Shown here one piece after another: positions 46,264-58,380 of a stretch of DNA of 64,000 nucleotides. The DNA comes from Schoenoplectus triqueter (taxonomy: Eukaryota > Streptophyta > Magnoliopsida > Poales > Cyperaceae). The stretch covers positions 62,001-126,000 of the forward strand of contig CAXKVV010000004.1 of the NCBI GenBank assembly GCA_964058805.1, given 5' to 3'. A model generated the notes under the pieces. The model did not search any database, was not told where the DNA came from, and saw nothing but the letters and a program-made list of their open reading frames with translations. Position numbers and translations under genes: made by a program. Position 1 is the stretch's first letter; each line of letters begins with the position of its first letter.

Positions 46264-47300
46264 TATGAAAAACGAATTACATGATGTTTTGTATATCTTT
46301 AAAGTTCGGGAGATCTGATTTTCGTGTTTACCTAAAAGACTTTGAATGGAAACAAACGTTTCATTCATACTACTATTTGAAAGAAAAAAATCTGCTGTAG
46401 AACATCGCACGAATAAAACATGCTGAGCATAGTACAGCCTCCGTTGTTTCTTTTAAGGGGTTTTTTTTTATTGTTAAAGGGCTGTTATACCAGAAAAGAA
46501 AATGATTTCTGAATTCTGATCCTCACAAACGACTTGCGGACTTTTAAGATTTAAAAAAAAACATAATTATAAATAAGTTTTAATCTCCAGTTAACACTAT
46601 TAAGTCAACCTATAAATGAATGATCACTCGGACAATCTTTTTTTTTTTTTAAGGAAGATCACTTTGACAATCTTGATAATTCATGGTTATATTAACTCTC
46701 TATTTTTAATATTTTGTCAAATTTATTTGAAAATTCATCATTAATATTCTAAAAATAACCATATTGATATTGTCAAGCAGTCCCTTACATTACTTTTAGC
46801 ATTTAGGTATAAATTTTTAATTTGTTTTACTACAAACAAATTTATATCTGATAGTATTATCTTAGCCAACACATCAAACATGCAATCTGAATTTCAACCA
46901 AACTTGTGTAAAGCGTAAAAAATGTGATGATATTATATTTCTGACTTATTCTTCTTTGAAAGTGGCAGACAGTTGCCAAACAATTTTTTTCATTAAATAA
47001 AATAAAATAATATATATTTACAAGTTGACTGGTTAGGCGTCAGACTGTGAAAACTAATATGTTACTGATAACATTTTATTGACAATAATAACAAGAAATT
47101 CAGCGGTCCGATCTGGTTCAAACTCCTCCAGTCTAAGGATAAACACGGATTATAGGTTAAAGGTGAGCACAGATCAGGTGGTCCGATTAGACCGGTCCAA
47201 AATGAAAAAATCCCAATTAAACTCATCTTAGATCCGGATAGGACCCTTACGAATTGAAACGGATGGATCAAGAAATAGCCTTATCCGGAGCAAAGGGATG
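46264..47300. other. Intergenic, no gene seen
   Basis: AT-rich spacer. 46640-46770 has CACTTTGACAATCTTGATAA and AACCATATTGATATTGTCAA, a small diverged inverted repeat resembling the family at 45870. 47095-47270 contains GGTCCGATC-like words recalling the CGGGTCGG repeats. Confidence 0.45.
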
Positions 47301-47796
47301 GGTACGGTTTTTTTTTAAGCATACAATTCCAGAACAAGAGGCAGCCAAGAAGACTGTACATATTATAAGCATTATGTTAATCATTCTTTAATACACCAAT
47401 GTGAAACTAATTAAAGAACAAGAGGCAGCCAAGAAGGCCCTGGAAGAAGCACCCCCTGTTGTCAAGGAAACCACTGTTCTTGTTCAAGATACAGAGACGA
47501 TTGGTTCCTTGACTCAAGAGGTTGAACAACTTATGGTAACTAATAATTGCAAATTAGTACAACAAACACAGTTCCAAATGTACTATGATTGTGTTTAGTA
47601 TATTTTGATAATTAAAAATAGAATCTAGTAATTTACTATATTTACATTGCATATTTTTATATCCTACTTTTACTGGTGTTCACGTTGTATGCAATAAAAT
47701 TTACTTTGTTTCATTCATGTATTTGGAATCAGGAACCAACATTTGTAAGTCATCGAATAAGTGAAGAGAAACAAAAGAAACTTGATGGAGCTAATG

Positions 47797-47805
47797 GCAA
47801 ACTAC
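47797..47805. repeat. Target duplication, left (palindrome MITE M3)
   Basis: GCAAACTAC, perfectly repeated at 48222-48230. Joining the two flanks restores the reading of the myosin-like exon. Confidence 0.9.
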
Positions 47806-48221
47806 CACTTTTTTTATTATAATTATTCAGATAATCCTAATTTTAATAATAACAATGATAAAATCAGAATTTTAAGAATACGAATGGCAGCACGCCATTA
47901 GCAGTGATGCGTTGCAAAAACGTCACTGGCAGCGGCGTTTTTTTTTTTACTTTTCAGTTTTTTCTTTAAAAAAACTGAAAGATGTCAGTGGGAGTGACGT
48001 TTTTCCCACTCGCGTTAGAAAACAAAGCAAAACTCTAAGTTTAAAAAAAAATGAAAGACGTCACTCCTAATGGCGTCTTTGCACAAATGCGCCAGTGAGA
48101 CTGATGCGTTTACACAGCGCCACTGACAGTGGTCCGCTGCCATTCATATTCTTAAAATTTTAATTTTATCACTCTTATTATTAAAATTAAGATTATTTGA
48201 ATAATTATTATAAAAAAACTG
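47806..48221. mobile_element. Palindrome-array MITE, copy M3 (second subfamily)
   Basis: The 416-bp element has left end CACTTTTTTTATTATAATTA and right end TATTATAAAAAAACTG, with a perfect 9-bp duplication. The arms differ from M1/M2 but keep the GAATGGCAG.../...CTGCCATTC borders of the palindrome array. Its palindromes are changed to forms such as AACGTCACTGGCAGCGGCGTT and AGACGTCACTCC...GGCGTCTTTG. The TATATATA core is absent; a short TTTCAGTTTTTT/AAAAAACTGAAA hairpin is present instead. Confidence 0.88.
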
Positions 48222-48230
48222 GCAAACTAC

Positions 48231-48901
48231 AAATGCTCCAGGAAATTGTGCTGAGATTTCTATTTTGGGTAACCGTGGGTAGGGACAGATACAGAATTTC
48301 GATATGAGGGGTCAATTATCGGATTGTAATAATTTATCGGATTTAAATTAATTAATTAATAGGATACTAAATAAAAAAAAATAATAATTCAACGTATGTT
48401 CTTACTTAATCAAAATATATCAAAATAATATCTTTTTATATTAAAATAATAAAAATAAAACACAAAATAATAGAAAATCATGTCAATTATGAAAATTTTC
48501 CTCTACATAACTTAAAATTTTAGAACATTTGCATAATTAGTTAATTAATTCATTATCCATAATATTAAATATTTTCTTTCTCAATCAAAAAAACCAGACA
48601 ATTTAGGGAGGTTAAAAATTAAATTCAGAGGGGTCAGATTAACAAAATATTAACCTAAAAACACTACTTTTGAAACTAAAATATTACTGAATCCGTCCCT
48701 GATCGTGGGTATAGGGCCGGGTTATCACTGGTATGGGTCCGGATTATCACGTGTAGGCACAGATGGGGCAGATATAGACGGGTTATGGATATGAATGAGG
48801 CAAATTAGAGAGGGCTAATGTGAGAAATTTGAAACTGAAATTTTATTAGGATTGAAATTTTTTCGGATCTGAGTTGCTCATGAGTCTCACACGATCCGAA
48901 T
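48231..48901. other. MITE relic and spacer
   Basis: From about 48264 (GGGACAGATACAGAATTTC) to about 48717 (TACTGAATCCGTCCCTGAT) the ends are diverged inverted repeats with CGTGGGTA outside both, so this is probably an old hAT-like MITE. Exact boundaries are uncertain. The rest is spacer. Confidence 0.45.
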
Positions 48902-48910
48902 CTGGATAGA
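48902..48910. repeat. Target duplication, left (palindrome MITE M4)
   Basis: CTGGATAGA, perfectly repeated at 49177-49185. Confidence 0.92.
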
Positions 48911-49176
48911 CAGTTTTTAGTAATAATAATTATTATTAAATTAATATTATTAAAAATAAGAGTGATAACCGTAAAATTTCAAATATACGAATGACAGCGC
49001 CACTGTCTTCTTATATATACAAAACGCGCAGCGCCTCTCCATCTCACTTGCGCGGGGTTTGAACGAAACGTGCCACTGGCAGTGGCGCGCTGCCATTAGT
49101 ATATTTGAAATTTTACGATTATCACTCTTATTTTTAATAATATTAATTTAATATTAATTATTAATAATAAAAACTG
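48911..49176. mobile_element. Palindrome-array MITE, copy M4 (minimal array)
   Basis: The 266-bp element has ends CAGTTTTTAGTAATAATAAT and AATAATAAAAACTG, with a perfect 9-bp duplication. The left array has shrunk to half a palindrome (CAGCGCCACTG running directly into TCTTCTTATATATAC). The core (TATATATACAAAACGCGC, CTCTCCATCTCACTTGCGCG) is intact and one palindrome remains on the right. It shows that the array can collapse while arms and core persist. Confidence 0.92.
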
Positions 49177-49185
49177 CTGGATAGA

Positions 49186-50007
49186 TCACAAACACAGATT
49201 TTTAGGGAACGGATTGAGCCGTGCGGATATTTTTAATACTGTAATTGAGTACTTTTTTCGCGTACTGTAATTGCGTACTCGCTTAGTGGATATTTCACCA
49301 GGAAGAATTTGGAATTATGAGCTGGAATGGCGGATAGAAAGCAGCGCATATTCTTTTACTACTTTCAATTTTGGTGCAGAAAGGTAGGACTTTGATTTAA
49401 AAGGTCATGATATTGGAGAGGTTCCAAGAGGATTTTGTGCTGGATCCAATCTTTAGCACTGCCGCTGGGCTGAGGCGCTGACTGAAACAAGCTCTGTCCG
49501 AATCTCCTCCAATTGATTCCTCTTTTTTTGAGCAAAACCTCCGATTGATTCCTCATTGCTCTAGTCTCTACTCTGTACCAGCTCTGTGCAAATCTGATCC
49601 GACCAGTTCCTTTAATTAATTTACTTATTGGCGTGCAGAAAATCACACATACACACCCCTGCAAATTTCTGAAATATCATCACCCACTGCCAGATCCTCC
49701 ACTTTTTTTGGTTCCACATTTGTGGGCTTGTTGCTGCACTGCAGTTCTGGATAACTTATCAATTCTGTTATGATTCCTTCGTTTTCACATTTAATTCACG
49801 TCAGTATCTTTACTCAAAAACAGACCGTCAGATACTCTACTGAGCTTTTAGTTAATTTTTGTGGCTTGGTGGCCCAGATCATGTTTTATGAATTCAACTG
49901 TTGCATCTAAAATGAATATATAATGAATTGCCGTGTTAACAGTTAACACTATATATAAAAAAAAATCACCTCATGTATAATGTCATGGATTGGTCAATGT
50001 CATTGAT
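49186..50007. other. Intergenic, no gene seen
   Basis: Spacer left of the copia element. The 99-codon minus-strand frame at 49365-49664 contains no domain I know. Confidence 0.4.
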
Positions 50008-50012
50008 ATTAC
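50008..50012. repeat. Copia target duplication, left (ATTAC)
   Basis: ATTAC recurs at 57207-57211 directly after the other LTR. Confidence 0.95.
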
Positions 50013-50670
50013 TGATAAGATTTTACTGTTATGGCCATGATCCTCTAGTGAACTCTAAACATAAATTAAGTTACCTTGATCCATGCTTTCAGTCTTCCAG
50101 AGAGACACAACCCCGTTGATCACCAGACTCCTTTAGCCTTCCAGCGATCTTCCTCTAATCCGATGGAGTGATTGAGAGGACCGGCGTCAGACAGTTTCTT
50201 CTCTTCTGGAACTTTTGTTAAGAGAGAGAGAGATGGATCTGTTGGAAACGAAAGGGTGGCAGAGAGTGGTGAAAATCAGAATCGTTTTTAAAACCAACAG
50301 TATCCCTCCATATATATGGACGCCCATATAACTGAGTGCAGTTATGTCTTAACGGGTCTATATTGGATCCAGATTCTCTCTCTCAACGGGTTCACTGCTT
50401 AATCAGAAAGCTGTCTACAGTTGTGTTCTCCAGGGACCAATAGCATAATTGTATTATTATCAGACTTTATATAATTCAGACCATCACTAAATCATAAAGT
50501 CATTAATACGCATTCTACACATTAAAGGGCCCACTTCTCATGACATATAATAAACCCGATACAGAATTTGATCACTTTATTATGGGTATAATTTGACAGT
50601 CCATTATATAATATATATTTATTACATATAAGCCCATATATGCTGTAATTAATAATAATTAATTCCAACA
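50013..50670 (-). repeat. 3' LTR of the copia element
   Basis: 658 bp, on the plus strand TGATAAGATT...AATTCCAACA. It has CTCTAAACAT and TGTCTACAG where the other LTR has CCCTAAACAT and TGTCTATAG. Confidence 0.96.
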
Positions 50671-51127
50671 ATCTCCCACTTGGGCTATATGTATCTGAAA
50701 TATATATATACTGAATTGAGTACTCTTAACTATGCTGTCATAACCTTTTATGTCATCATCCAATTCCGTCCATCAATCATATTTATAAGGACTTATGCAG
50801 TATTCGTCTCATAAAGCGAAACTAAACTAACACAAATCACGATATAAACATAACTGAATGACATGAATCATGAAGGGGATGTGTAGTTTGAAAAATTACA
50901 TGCAATGTGATCCACATGCCTATTTTCAATTTGGTCACCTTAATCAATCTGAATTTGAGGTCGATTATAAGCTCAGAGTGTATATAAAACTGAATAACTG
51001 AATAACTGAATAACTGCATGATACATACGAAATCACAGAATATCATATAAGAACTACTGCATGATATCTGAAAAAGTATATCATATAAAACATGAAAATG
51101 AAATACAAGTACAAACTCTCACTCAAC

Positions 51128-54100
51128 CTAATAATCCTCTGTAACACATATACCCATATGAGCGACATGCTCATGAAACTGTTTGGGTATCAATCCCTTA
51201 GTCAGTGGATCTGCTAGCATGGAAGCTATACCAATATGCTCAATACTTATAAGTCCACTCTGAACTCTCTCCTTCACAGCAAGAAACTTAATGTCGATAT
51301 GTTTGGATTTCGACGAGCTCCTGTTGTTGTTAGAATACAGCACTGCTGAACTATTGTCACAATATAACTTAAGTGGTAACTTAATAGTATCCACAATGCG
51401 CAGCCCTGTGACAAAGTTTCTTAGCCATATTCCATGGTTCGATGCCTCGAAACACGCAATGAATTCGGCTGCCATGGTGGAGGAGGCAATCATGGATTGC
51501 TTTGCACTCCTCCAAGAAATAGCTCCTCCAGCCAACATAAAAATATAACCGGATGTTGACTTTAAGCTATCCACACAACCCGCAAAGTCGGAATCAGTAT
51601 ACCCAATGACCTCAAGCTTGTCTGATCGCCGATATGTTAACATGTGATTCTTCGTTCTTTGCAAGTACCTTAGTACCCTTTTGGCTGCTTTCCAGTGATT
51701 CATACCAGGATTACTGAGATAGCGACCAAGCATTCCTGTGATATACGCAATATCCGGACGCGTACACACTTGAGCATACATAAGACTTCCTATCAAGGAA
51801 GCATATGGAATCTGATGCATTTCTGATTTCTCGAGTTCTGTTTTTGGGCACTGATCAAGACTAAACTTGTCTCCTTTAGCAACAGGGGTATTTCCTGGTT
51901 TACAATTTTCCATACCATATCGCTTGAGAACTTTATCGATATATGCCTGTTGTGAAAGTCCTAAAATACCCTTATTTCGATCTCTGTGTATTTTAAGGCC
52001 TAACACATACGATGCTTCACCAAGATCTTTCATGTCAAAATGTTTGAAAAGAAATTTCTTAGTTTCATGCATCATATTTTTATCGTTACTGGCAAGCAAT
52101 ATGTCATTAACATATAAAACCAGAAATACAAACTTACTCCCACTGAACTTGTGATATATACATTCATCCACCAAGTTAGGCTCAAATCCGAATGAGATAA
52201 TTACTTGATGAAATTTGAAATACCACTGACGAGACGCTTGTTTGAGTCCATAGATAGACTTCTTTAATTTGCAAACCATCTGTTTTGAGTCATCAGACTC
52301 GTAATTCGGTGGTTGCGACATATAAATGCATTCATCAATGTCGCCATTGAGAAATGCAGTCTTAACGTCCATCTGATGTAACTCAAGGTCAAAGTGTGCC
52401 ACTAAAGCCATGATAATTCTAAAAGAATCTTTCGTTGACACAGGCGAGAAAGTTTCCGTAAAGTCAATACCTTCTTTCTGTGTAAATCCCTTAGCAACTA
52501 GTCGGGCTTTATATCTTTCCACATTACCTTCTGAATCCTTTTTGGTCTTAAATATCCATTTGCAACCAATAGGTTTCACACCTTGAGGTAAAGGGACGAT
52601 ATCCCAGACGTTGTTGTCATACATTGACTTTATTTCTTCATCCATGGCTTTGGTCCATTTATGAGAATTCACACTTTCTAAAGCCTGACGGAGAGTGACA
52701 GGATCATCCTCCATCATGCCAACGTTGAATTCATTTTCTTGAAGGAACACAATATAATCATTAGATATTGCGCTTCTTCTCTCTCTGGTGGACCGTCTTA
52801 AAGGCACAATTTCTTGAGGTTCTTGAGGTGGTATAGGTTCCTCATCAACATCAACATTGTCTTGTTCCGGATTCTCTTCTATTTCTGGAGGTTCATTGAC
52901 TATAGGTTCATTCACCACAGATGTGGGTTCAGGAACCAATGAGTCTTCAGATATCCTTATTACAATTGGTACCGATGTGGGCGCCTCTTGTATAGGAGAA
53001 TCCTGTGATTCTTCAAAGACAATTTGATTTGTATTTCCCCTCTGAACCATAACATCCTCAAAGAACTTAACTGTATTTGTCTCAAAAATTGTTCTATTAG
53101 TGGGATCATAAAATTTGTACCCACGGGACCTTTCTGCATATCCGATAAAATAGCAGCTAACAGTCCTTTCATCCAACTTCTTCTCTTGTGGCCTATAAGG
53201 CCGAGCTTCAGCTGGACAACCCCAAATTCTAAAATGTTGGAGACTAGGTTTTCGTCCAGTCCACAACTCATATGGAGTTTTGTTTGCTGCCTTAGTCGGT
53301 ACCCGATTCAAAATGTATGCTGCTGTCTTAAGTGCTTCTCCCCAGAGGTTCAATGGAAGCGATGTATGAGAAATCATGCTTCGCACCATCTCCATTAATG
53401 TTCGATTGCGTCTTTCAGCTACATCGTTCATTGCCGGTGAACCCGGCATTGTATACTGTGGCACAATCCCATTATCCTCCAAGAATTTAGCAAAAGGCCC
53501 TGGACATTGCTCTCCCGAGCCGTCAGAGCGACCGTAATATTCACCACCACGATCTGATCTGACGCCTTTAATCCTTTTGTTGAGTTGTAACTCGACTTCA
53601 GACTTGAAGGATTTAAATGTGTCCAAAGATTGAGCCTTTTCTTTAATTAAATATATATAGCCATATCTAGAATAATCGTCAATGAAACTGATAAAATATA
53701 CATGACCATTCCTAGTTGCTGTAGGGAATGGTCCGCATATATCCGTATGTATCAGCTCAAGAACATCTGTCATACGATTGGCTGTATACTTACGCATGCT
53801 TGTTTGTTTGCCCTTAGCACATTCAATACACGGACCAAGGTCCGACATGTTCAAGGGCCGCAGGATTTCACTTTGAACAAGACGTGTAATTCTCTGTTGA
53901 GAAATATGACCTAAACGCTTGTGCCAAAGTGCAGCTGAATCCTGATGTGTTAATTTTTGTCTAACATTTCGAGTTTCATTATTCAAGGTCTCATTATAGG
54001 AAGCAATAGTATCTAAAGCATAAAGATTATCCATAACGGACAGAAAACCAGAAGCAATCATATTGGAGTGTCGATACAAACTAAATTTTCCATCTCCAAA

Positions 54101-55258
54101 TGAACAAAAAAAACCTAATTTGTCCAATGCAGAAATAGAAATTAAGTTCCGTCTAAAAGACGGCACAACAAAAGTATCACACAAATTCAAATATAAACCA
54201 GTTTTCATAAGTAATCTAAAATGCCCTATGGCTTCAACTTCTGCCTTATTGCCATCGCCTACATAGATGTATCTTTCACCATCTCTTGGCCTACGGTAAT
54301 TTCGGCAACCCTGCATAGACACAGATATGTGAGTTGTTGCACCCGAATCTATCCACCATGTGTCTATTGAAACTGAAACTGAATTAACTTCTTCACAAAC
54401 AAGAGAAAAATTACCTTTCTTTGCACGCCATGCGTGATAATTGGTACAATTTTTCTTCATGTGCCCTTCAGATCCACAAAAGAAACACCCTTTCTTTTCC
54501 TTATCCGGCTCTGTCTTGATAACCGGTTTCTTGTCCTTAGTGGGTTTCTTCTGCGAACTTGTAGTCGCAGCATCTGAATTGATTTTACGTTTCTGTTTCC
54601 CTTTTCCTTTAGATGTGGAAGCAATGTTTGCACTCTCGCTCTTGTCCGTCTTCAAACGCTCTTCCTCCTGAACACAGTGCGAGATGAGCTCATTGACTGT
54701 CCATGATTCCTTCTGACAGTTGTAGCTCACCTTGAACTGCCCAAAAGAAGTGGGAAGAGAGTTGAGAGACAAATAGACCAACATATCTTCCGATATGTCC
54801 AGTTTATGAGCCTTCAATTTTGAAGCGGTATTCATCATTTCAAGAATGTGCTCCCTGACATTACTTCTGCCATTGTACTTCATTGTGCAGAGTTTGTTTA
54901 ACAGAATGCCTATTTCAGCCTTCTCATTCCTAACAAACCTCTGCTCAAGTTCCTTAAGATAGTCCAAGGCCAGAGTGGAATCAGAAACATGTCCCCTAAA
55001 ACTTTCAGGAATGGTCCTTTGCATGACCTTAAGACACAAGCGATTTGACCTCATCCACCGTGCATGCGCATTCTGAACATTGTCAGGACTGTCTGCAGCA
55101 GGTACAGGTGGTTTAGCCTGCTGTAACGCTATATCTAGATCAAGACACCCAAGAATAATCTCTAAGGTATCTTTCCATTCCTTGTAATTAGAACCCGTAA
55201 GCATCGGAATGCTATTGATGCCGGCAGTAAGATCAGTAATCTTTGCTGAAAAATACAT
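51128..55258 (-). CDS. Copia Gag-Pol polyprotein (1376 aa) with altered reverse transcriptase motif
   Basis: A single open frame in the copia domain order. Gag occupies about 1-240. A CCHC zinc knuckle ([14 protein letters not shown]) lies near 257-270 and the aspartic protease ([12 protein letters not shown]) near 300. The GAG-pre-integrase domain ([10 protein letters not shown]) is near 440-490. The integrase core is about 500-660, with [15 protein letters not shown] and [10 protein letters not shown] supplying D, D, E. Reverse transcriptase spans about 880-1130, with [20 protein letters not shown] and [12 protein letters not shown]. RNase H is about 1220-1330 ([17 protein letters not shown]). 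There is no stop or frameshift. At residues 1049-1052 the motif reads YVND where copia enzymes have YVDD, so one metal-binding aspartate is lost and polymerase activity is doubtful. Confidence 0.97.
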   Translation of the reverse strand: MYFSAKITDLTAGINSIPMLTGSNYKEWKDTLEIILGCLDLDIALQQAKPPVPAADSPDNVQNAHARWMRSNRLCLKVMQRTIPESFRGHVSDSTLALDYLKELEQRFVRNEKAEIGILLNKLCTMKYNGRSNVREHILEMMNTASKLKAHKLDISEDMLVYLSLNSLPTSFGQFKVSYNCQKESWTVNELISHCVQEEERLKTDKSESANIASTSKGKGKQKRKINSDAATTSSQKKPTKDKKPVIKTEPDKEKKGCFFCGSEGHMKKNCTNYHAWRAKKGNFSLVCEEVNSVSVSIDTWWIDSGATTHISVSMQGCRNYRRPRDGERYIYVGDGNKAEVEAIGHFRLLMKTGLYLNLCDTFVVPSFRRNLISISALDKLGFFCSFGDGKFSLYRHSNMIASGFLSVMDNLYALDTIASYNETLNNETRNVRQKLTHQDSAALWHKRLGHISQQRITRLVQSEILRPLNMSDLGPCIECAKGKQTSMRKYTANRMTDVLELIHTDICGPFPTATRNGHVYFISFIDDYSRYGYIYLIKEKAQSLDTFKSFKSEVELQLNKRIKGVRSDRGGEYYGRSDGSGEQCPGPFAKFLEDNGIVPQYTMPGSPAMNDVAERRNRTLMEMVRSMISHTSLPLNLWGEALKTAAYILNRVPTKAANKTPYELWTGRKPSLQHFRIWGCPAEARPYRPQEKKLDERTVSCYFIGYAERSRGYKFYDPTNRTIFETNTVKFFEDVMVQRGNTNQIVFEESQDSPIQEAPTSVPIVIRISEDSLVPEPTSVVNEPIVNEPPEIEENPEQDNVDVDEEPIPPQEPQEIVPLRRSTRERRSAISNDYIVFLQENEFNVGMMEDDPVTLRQALESVNSHKWTKAMDEEIKSMYDNNVWDIVPLPQGVKPIGCKWIFKTKKDSEGNVERYKARLVAKGFTQKEGIDFTETFSPVSTKDSFRIIMALVAHFDLELHQMDVKTAFLNGDIDECIYMSQPPNYESDDSKQMVCKLKKSIYGLKQASRQWYFKFHQVIISFGFEPNLVDECIYHKFSGSKFVFLVLYVNDILLASNDKNMMHETKKFLFKHFDMKDLGEASYVLGLKIHRDRNKGILGLSQQAYIDKVLKRYGMENCKPGNTPVAKGDKFSLDQCPKTELEKSEMHQIPYASLIGSLMYAQVCTRPDIAYITGMLGRYLSNPGMNHWKAAKRVLRYLQRTKNHMLTYRRSDKLEVIGYTDSDFAGCVDSLKSTSGYIFMLAGGAISWRSAKQSMIASSTMAAEFIACFEASNHGIWLRNFVTGLRIVDTIKLPLKLYCDNSSAVLYSNNNRSSSKSKHIDIKFLAVKERVQSGLISIEHIGIASMLADPLTKGLIPKQFHEHVAHMGICVTEDY

Positions 55259-56548
55259 GCAATATAACGAATCAAATGTCTGAATTATAATATTAAATCA
55301 AAATAAGGCATATTCCATCAACTAAGTATCCTCAAATAATAATTGTTCTTTGGAATCAATTATTATTCTAAGATAATTAGGCGTAATAATGATATATAAC
55401 GGTCCATTTGATGTCAATTAGTCAACTTTCATTTGGGTCAATCAACTAATCACACCTAAAACTTATTGACCATTACCTATATATTACTACAATCTGTTTA
55501 CATATAATAAGTGATTGTTGTCTTTCCTTTGGGATAGTCCAAAAATCAAATATTATATGTATATCGTCCGTATACAAGTCTTGAAAAATAATTAACGCCA
55601 ATATAAGAGCTTACTTTGGTAAGATAATAATTTTGTTAATTATTTCAAAAATGTATTTTATCTGAAGCCTTCATAATGATTTAACATTATCCAAATAAAT
55701 TTCTCAAATATGTTGGCTTAACCTAAATATCAATTCATGGGTTCATGCAATCAATACCGAATAAACAACAACCAACATAATCAATTCATAAGCGAGATAG
55801 TATGACCCAAGGCATGATGATCTCCTTCGTAAGAATCCTCTTCACAAGGCATCATCCTATGCTTAATGTAAATCTCTCATTCTTACCAAATTACTATCCT
55901 AATAATAAATGATAATTATGTGACATGCAAGCCACCAAAATAAAAAAATAATTAATTGGCACCTTAGGCCGCTTACACACATCAATCATTCATGCATTAC
56001 AAGTTTCACACAAGGCAACAGGGTCATACTATCTCATAATCCTTCTGCAAAAAAGAGTTAGACATGAAAATACTGAACGGGCTTCCTAACTGCCGGTAAG
56101 CGGGCGGGGGTTCAAGGGGGCAGCGCCCCCTTTAAAAACCGCCAATTTACATAACCGCCCGTTCAGATAACCAACAATTTTTGATCTTGACATGATTCAA
56201 AAATAACCGCAGCGGAATACAGATCAGAAATTCGTATTTTCTTAACAGAATCATGTAATACAACAATTAATCATATACAATTCGAAAATTACTGTGTTGA
56301 CCAATCAATTTCTGAAATATTTCTGGATTCTAATAAACTGATAAACTTAATTTTCGAAACTGATTGTCAATCTTGATAAAAATTTATTAAATTTTCATAT
56401 TTAACAAACAGATCTATAAATTTCCGAACTATTTATAAACTATTTGATTAAAAGAACATATTCTATTATAGAAATACGAATTTCTGAGAAATTTTTGAAT
56501 CAGTCATTAGATCTTAACAGTTCAACTAGAGTAGGCTCTGATACCAAT
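55259..56548 (-). other. Copia leader with primer-binding site and GC-rich hairpin
   Basis: The 1.3-kb untranslated leader lies between the 5' LTR and the Gag start. The primer-binding site is at 56546-56534. A strong hairpin GGGGGCAGCGCCCCC at 56116-56130 sits in a GC-rich patch, with a flanking pair GGGCGG.../...CCGCCCG, in otherwise AT-rich sequence. It is a plausible RNA packaging or dimerisation structure, which is inference. Confidence 0.7.
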
Positions 56549-57206
56549 TGATAAGATTTTACTGTTATGGCCATGATCCTCTAGTGAACCCTAAACATAA
56601 ATTAAGTTACCTTGATCCATGCTTTCAGTCTTCCAGAGAGACACAACCCCGTTGATCACCAGACTCCTTTAGCCTTCCAGCGATCTTCCTCTAATCCGAT
56701 GGAGTGATTGAGAGGACCGGCGTCAGACAGTTTCTTCTCTTCTGGAACTTTTGTTAAGAGAGAGAGAGATGGATCTGTTGGAAACGAAAGGGTGGCAGAG
56801 AGTGGTGAAAATCAGAATCGTTTTTAAAACCAACAGTATCCCTCCATATATATGGACGCCCATATAACTGAGTGCAGTTATGTCTTAACGGGTCTATATT
56901 GGATCCAGATTCTCTCTCTCAACGGGTTCACTGCTTAATCAGAAAGCTGTCTATAGTTGTGTTCTCCAGGGACCAATAGCATAATTGTATTATTATCAGA
57001 CTTTATATAATTCAGACCATCACTAAATCATAAAGTCATTAATACGCATTCTACACATTAAAGGGCCCACTTCTCATGACATATAATAAACCCGATACAG
57101 AATTTGATCACTTTATTATGGGTATAATTTGACAGTCCATTATATAATATATATTTATTACATATAAGCCCATATATGCTGTAATTAATAATAATTAATT
57201 CCAACA
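56549..57206 (-). repeat. 5' LTR of the copia element
   Basis: 658 bp, co-linear with 50013-50670 with two substitutions, followed by the duplicated ATTAC at 57207-57211. Confidence 0.96.
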
Positions 57207-57211
57207 ATTAC

Positions 57212-58372
57212 GTGTTTGCTTTAGGTGAAAAAATATTGGGAAGAAAGATAAAAAGTAAACTTCTATTCTCAGGTCCAAGAATAAAAGTTGAAGGCATTGT
57301 ACATTTTTACTTTTGTTTATAGGCTGAAGAATAAAAGTAAATTCCAATTATTTGTCAACGATCTTACGGAATTTTAAAAGAAATATATTAACGTCAAATG
57401 CTCCAAACTACACAAAATGTTCATTGTATTGTATCGTAGATTGTGGGGAGTCTGGGGCAAAGAATTAATTAATTGTGTCAGCTTGCATGTAGTGCCAATT
57501 GAATTATTGAAAGGACAGACTCGTGGGTTGTGGCTAGTGATTTAAAAAGAACCCGCCCACGTAAAACCCGACCCGTTGAATCTGTCCCTGCAATTCGATC
57601 CGATCCGTCCAGTACTCAAACTTGTCCAAATCTGTGTCCGTTATAACTCATGGGTCTAGAACGGGTGCGGACAAAAAAATTTCAAAACCCGTGTAAGACC
57701 CGACCCGCCCAGTCCTAACCCGTCCAAATCTGACCCGACCCGACTCGTGAAACCTGAGAAACCTACTCCGTTTAACCCATTCCTTTTACCCGAGAAAACC
57801 CGACCCAAATCCGTTAAATCCGGGAAAAATAAAAAAAAAACCGTTTAAATTTAAAAAATCGAAAATTGAAAAAATTGAAAAAAACCATTTATATATTTTT
57901 AATATTATTTTTCATTTTCAGAATTTTTGAGATTTTTTTGAGTTACTCTTGAATTTTGAAAAAAAGTAAAAAAAATGAAACTGACCTGACCCGACCCGCC
58001 GATCCGACCGACCCGATGGGTCTAGCACGGATCACGGTCACACCCCCAAAATCCGAACCGTACTAACCCGTCTTGTCTAACCCATAGACCCGTCCCGACC
58101 AAACCCATCGACCCGATCTAATTTGTCCCGTGCCCGTCCCGATGTGTTCCGTTTTTAATTCACTACTCGTGGCATACTGGCATCTAATTGCCTTCTGGCG
58201 CTTGTTCTGGTCCCCACTTTGCACCAAACATATATCCAACCACATGGCTGAAGGTTCAGTTGTAGATTCGTAATTTTATTCTCTTATATTTATGATTTAT
58301 GACTAATACATGAGTTAACTATGGTGTTTTTCAAATAGTTTTCTTTAAGAAATTTTGAATTGAGGAGTAACT
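57212..58372. other. Spacer with CCCGACCC-rich repeat relic
   Basis: No gene. From about 57545 to 58150 the sequence is dense in ACCCGACCCG, CCGATCC and CCCGTCC words around an AT-rich centre. This resembles the interior of the hAT MITEs at 19559 and 58381 but has no ends or duplication that I could define. Confidence 0.5.
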
Positions 58373-58380
58373 ATTGTAAG

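Larger units (their letters stand above)
47416..48290 (+). pseudogene. Myosin XI coiled-coil exon fragment, split by a MITE
   Basis: The frame reads EQEAAKKALEEAPPVVKETT, then VLVQDTETIGSLTQEVEQLM up to a GT donor at 47536. This matches the conserved ALEEAPPV(V/I)KETPVLV(Q/E)DTEK start of the coiled-coil region of plant myosin XI. After an intron with AG at 47731-47732 a second exon reads EPTFVSHRISEEKQKKLDGA, recalling the SEEK..KLE heptads. That exon is interrupted at 47806 by the MITE M3 and resumes at 48231 (KLQMLQEIVLRF). No motor, IQ or tail domain is present, so this is a dispersed gene fragment. A 22-nt piece of its first exon also occurs at 47331-47352, 84 bp upstream. Confidence 0.75.
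50013..57206 (-). mobile_element. Young Ty1/copia LTR retrotransposon
   Basis: The 7194-bp element has two 658-bp LTRs (50013-50670 and 56549-57206) that I find to differ at only two positions, about 99.7% identical, and a perfect 5-bp duplication. In its own orientation it reads TGTTGGAATT...ATCTTATCA. The primer-binding site beside the 5' LTR is TGGTATCAGAGC (56546 downwards), complementary to initiator methionine tRNA. A purine tract AAGTGGGAGAT adjoins the 3' LTR at 50671. One uninterrupted polyprotein frame follows a leader of about 1.3 kb. The low LTR divergence implies a recent insertion. Confidence 0.97.

Noticed and set aside
57545..58150. CCCGACCC-rich block as a further hAT element
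   Set aside because: The internal words fit, but I found no TAGGG-type ends or 8-bp duplication, so it is only noted as a relic.
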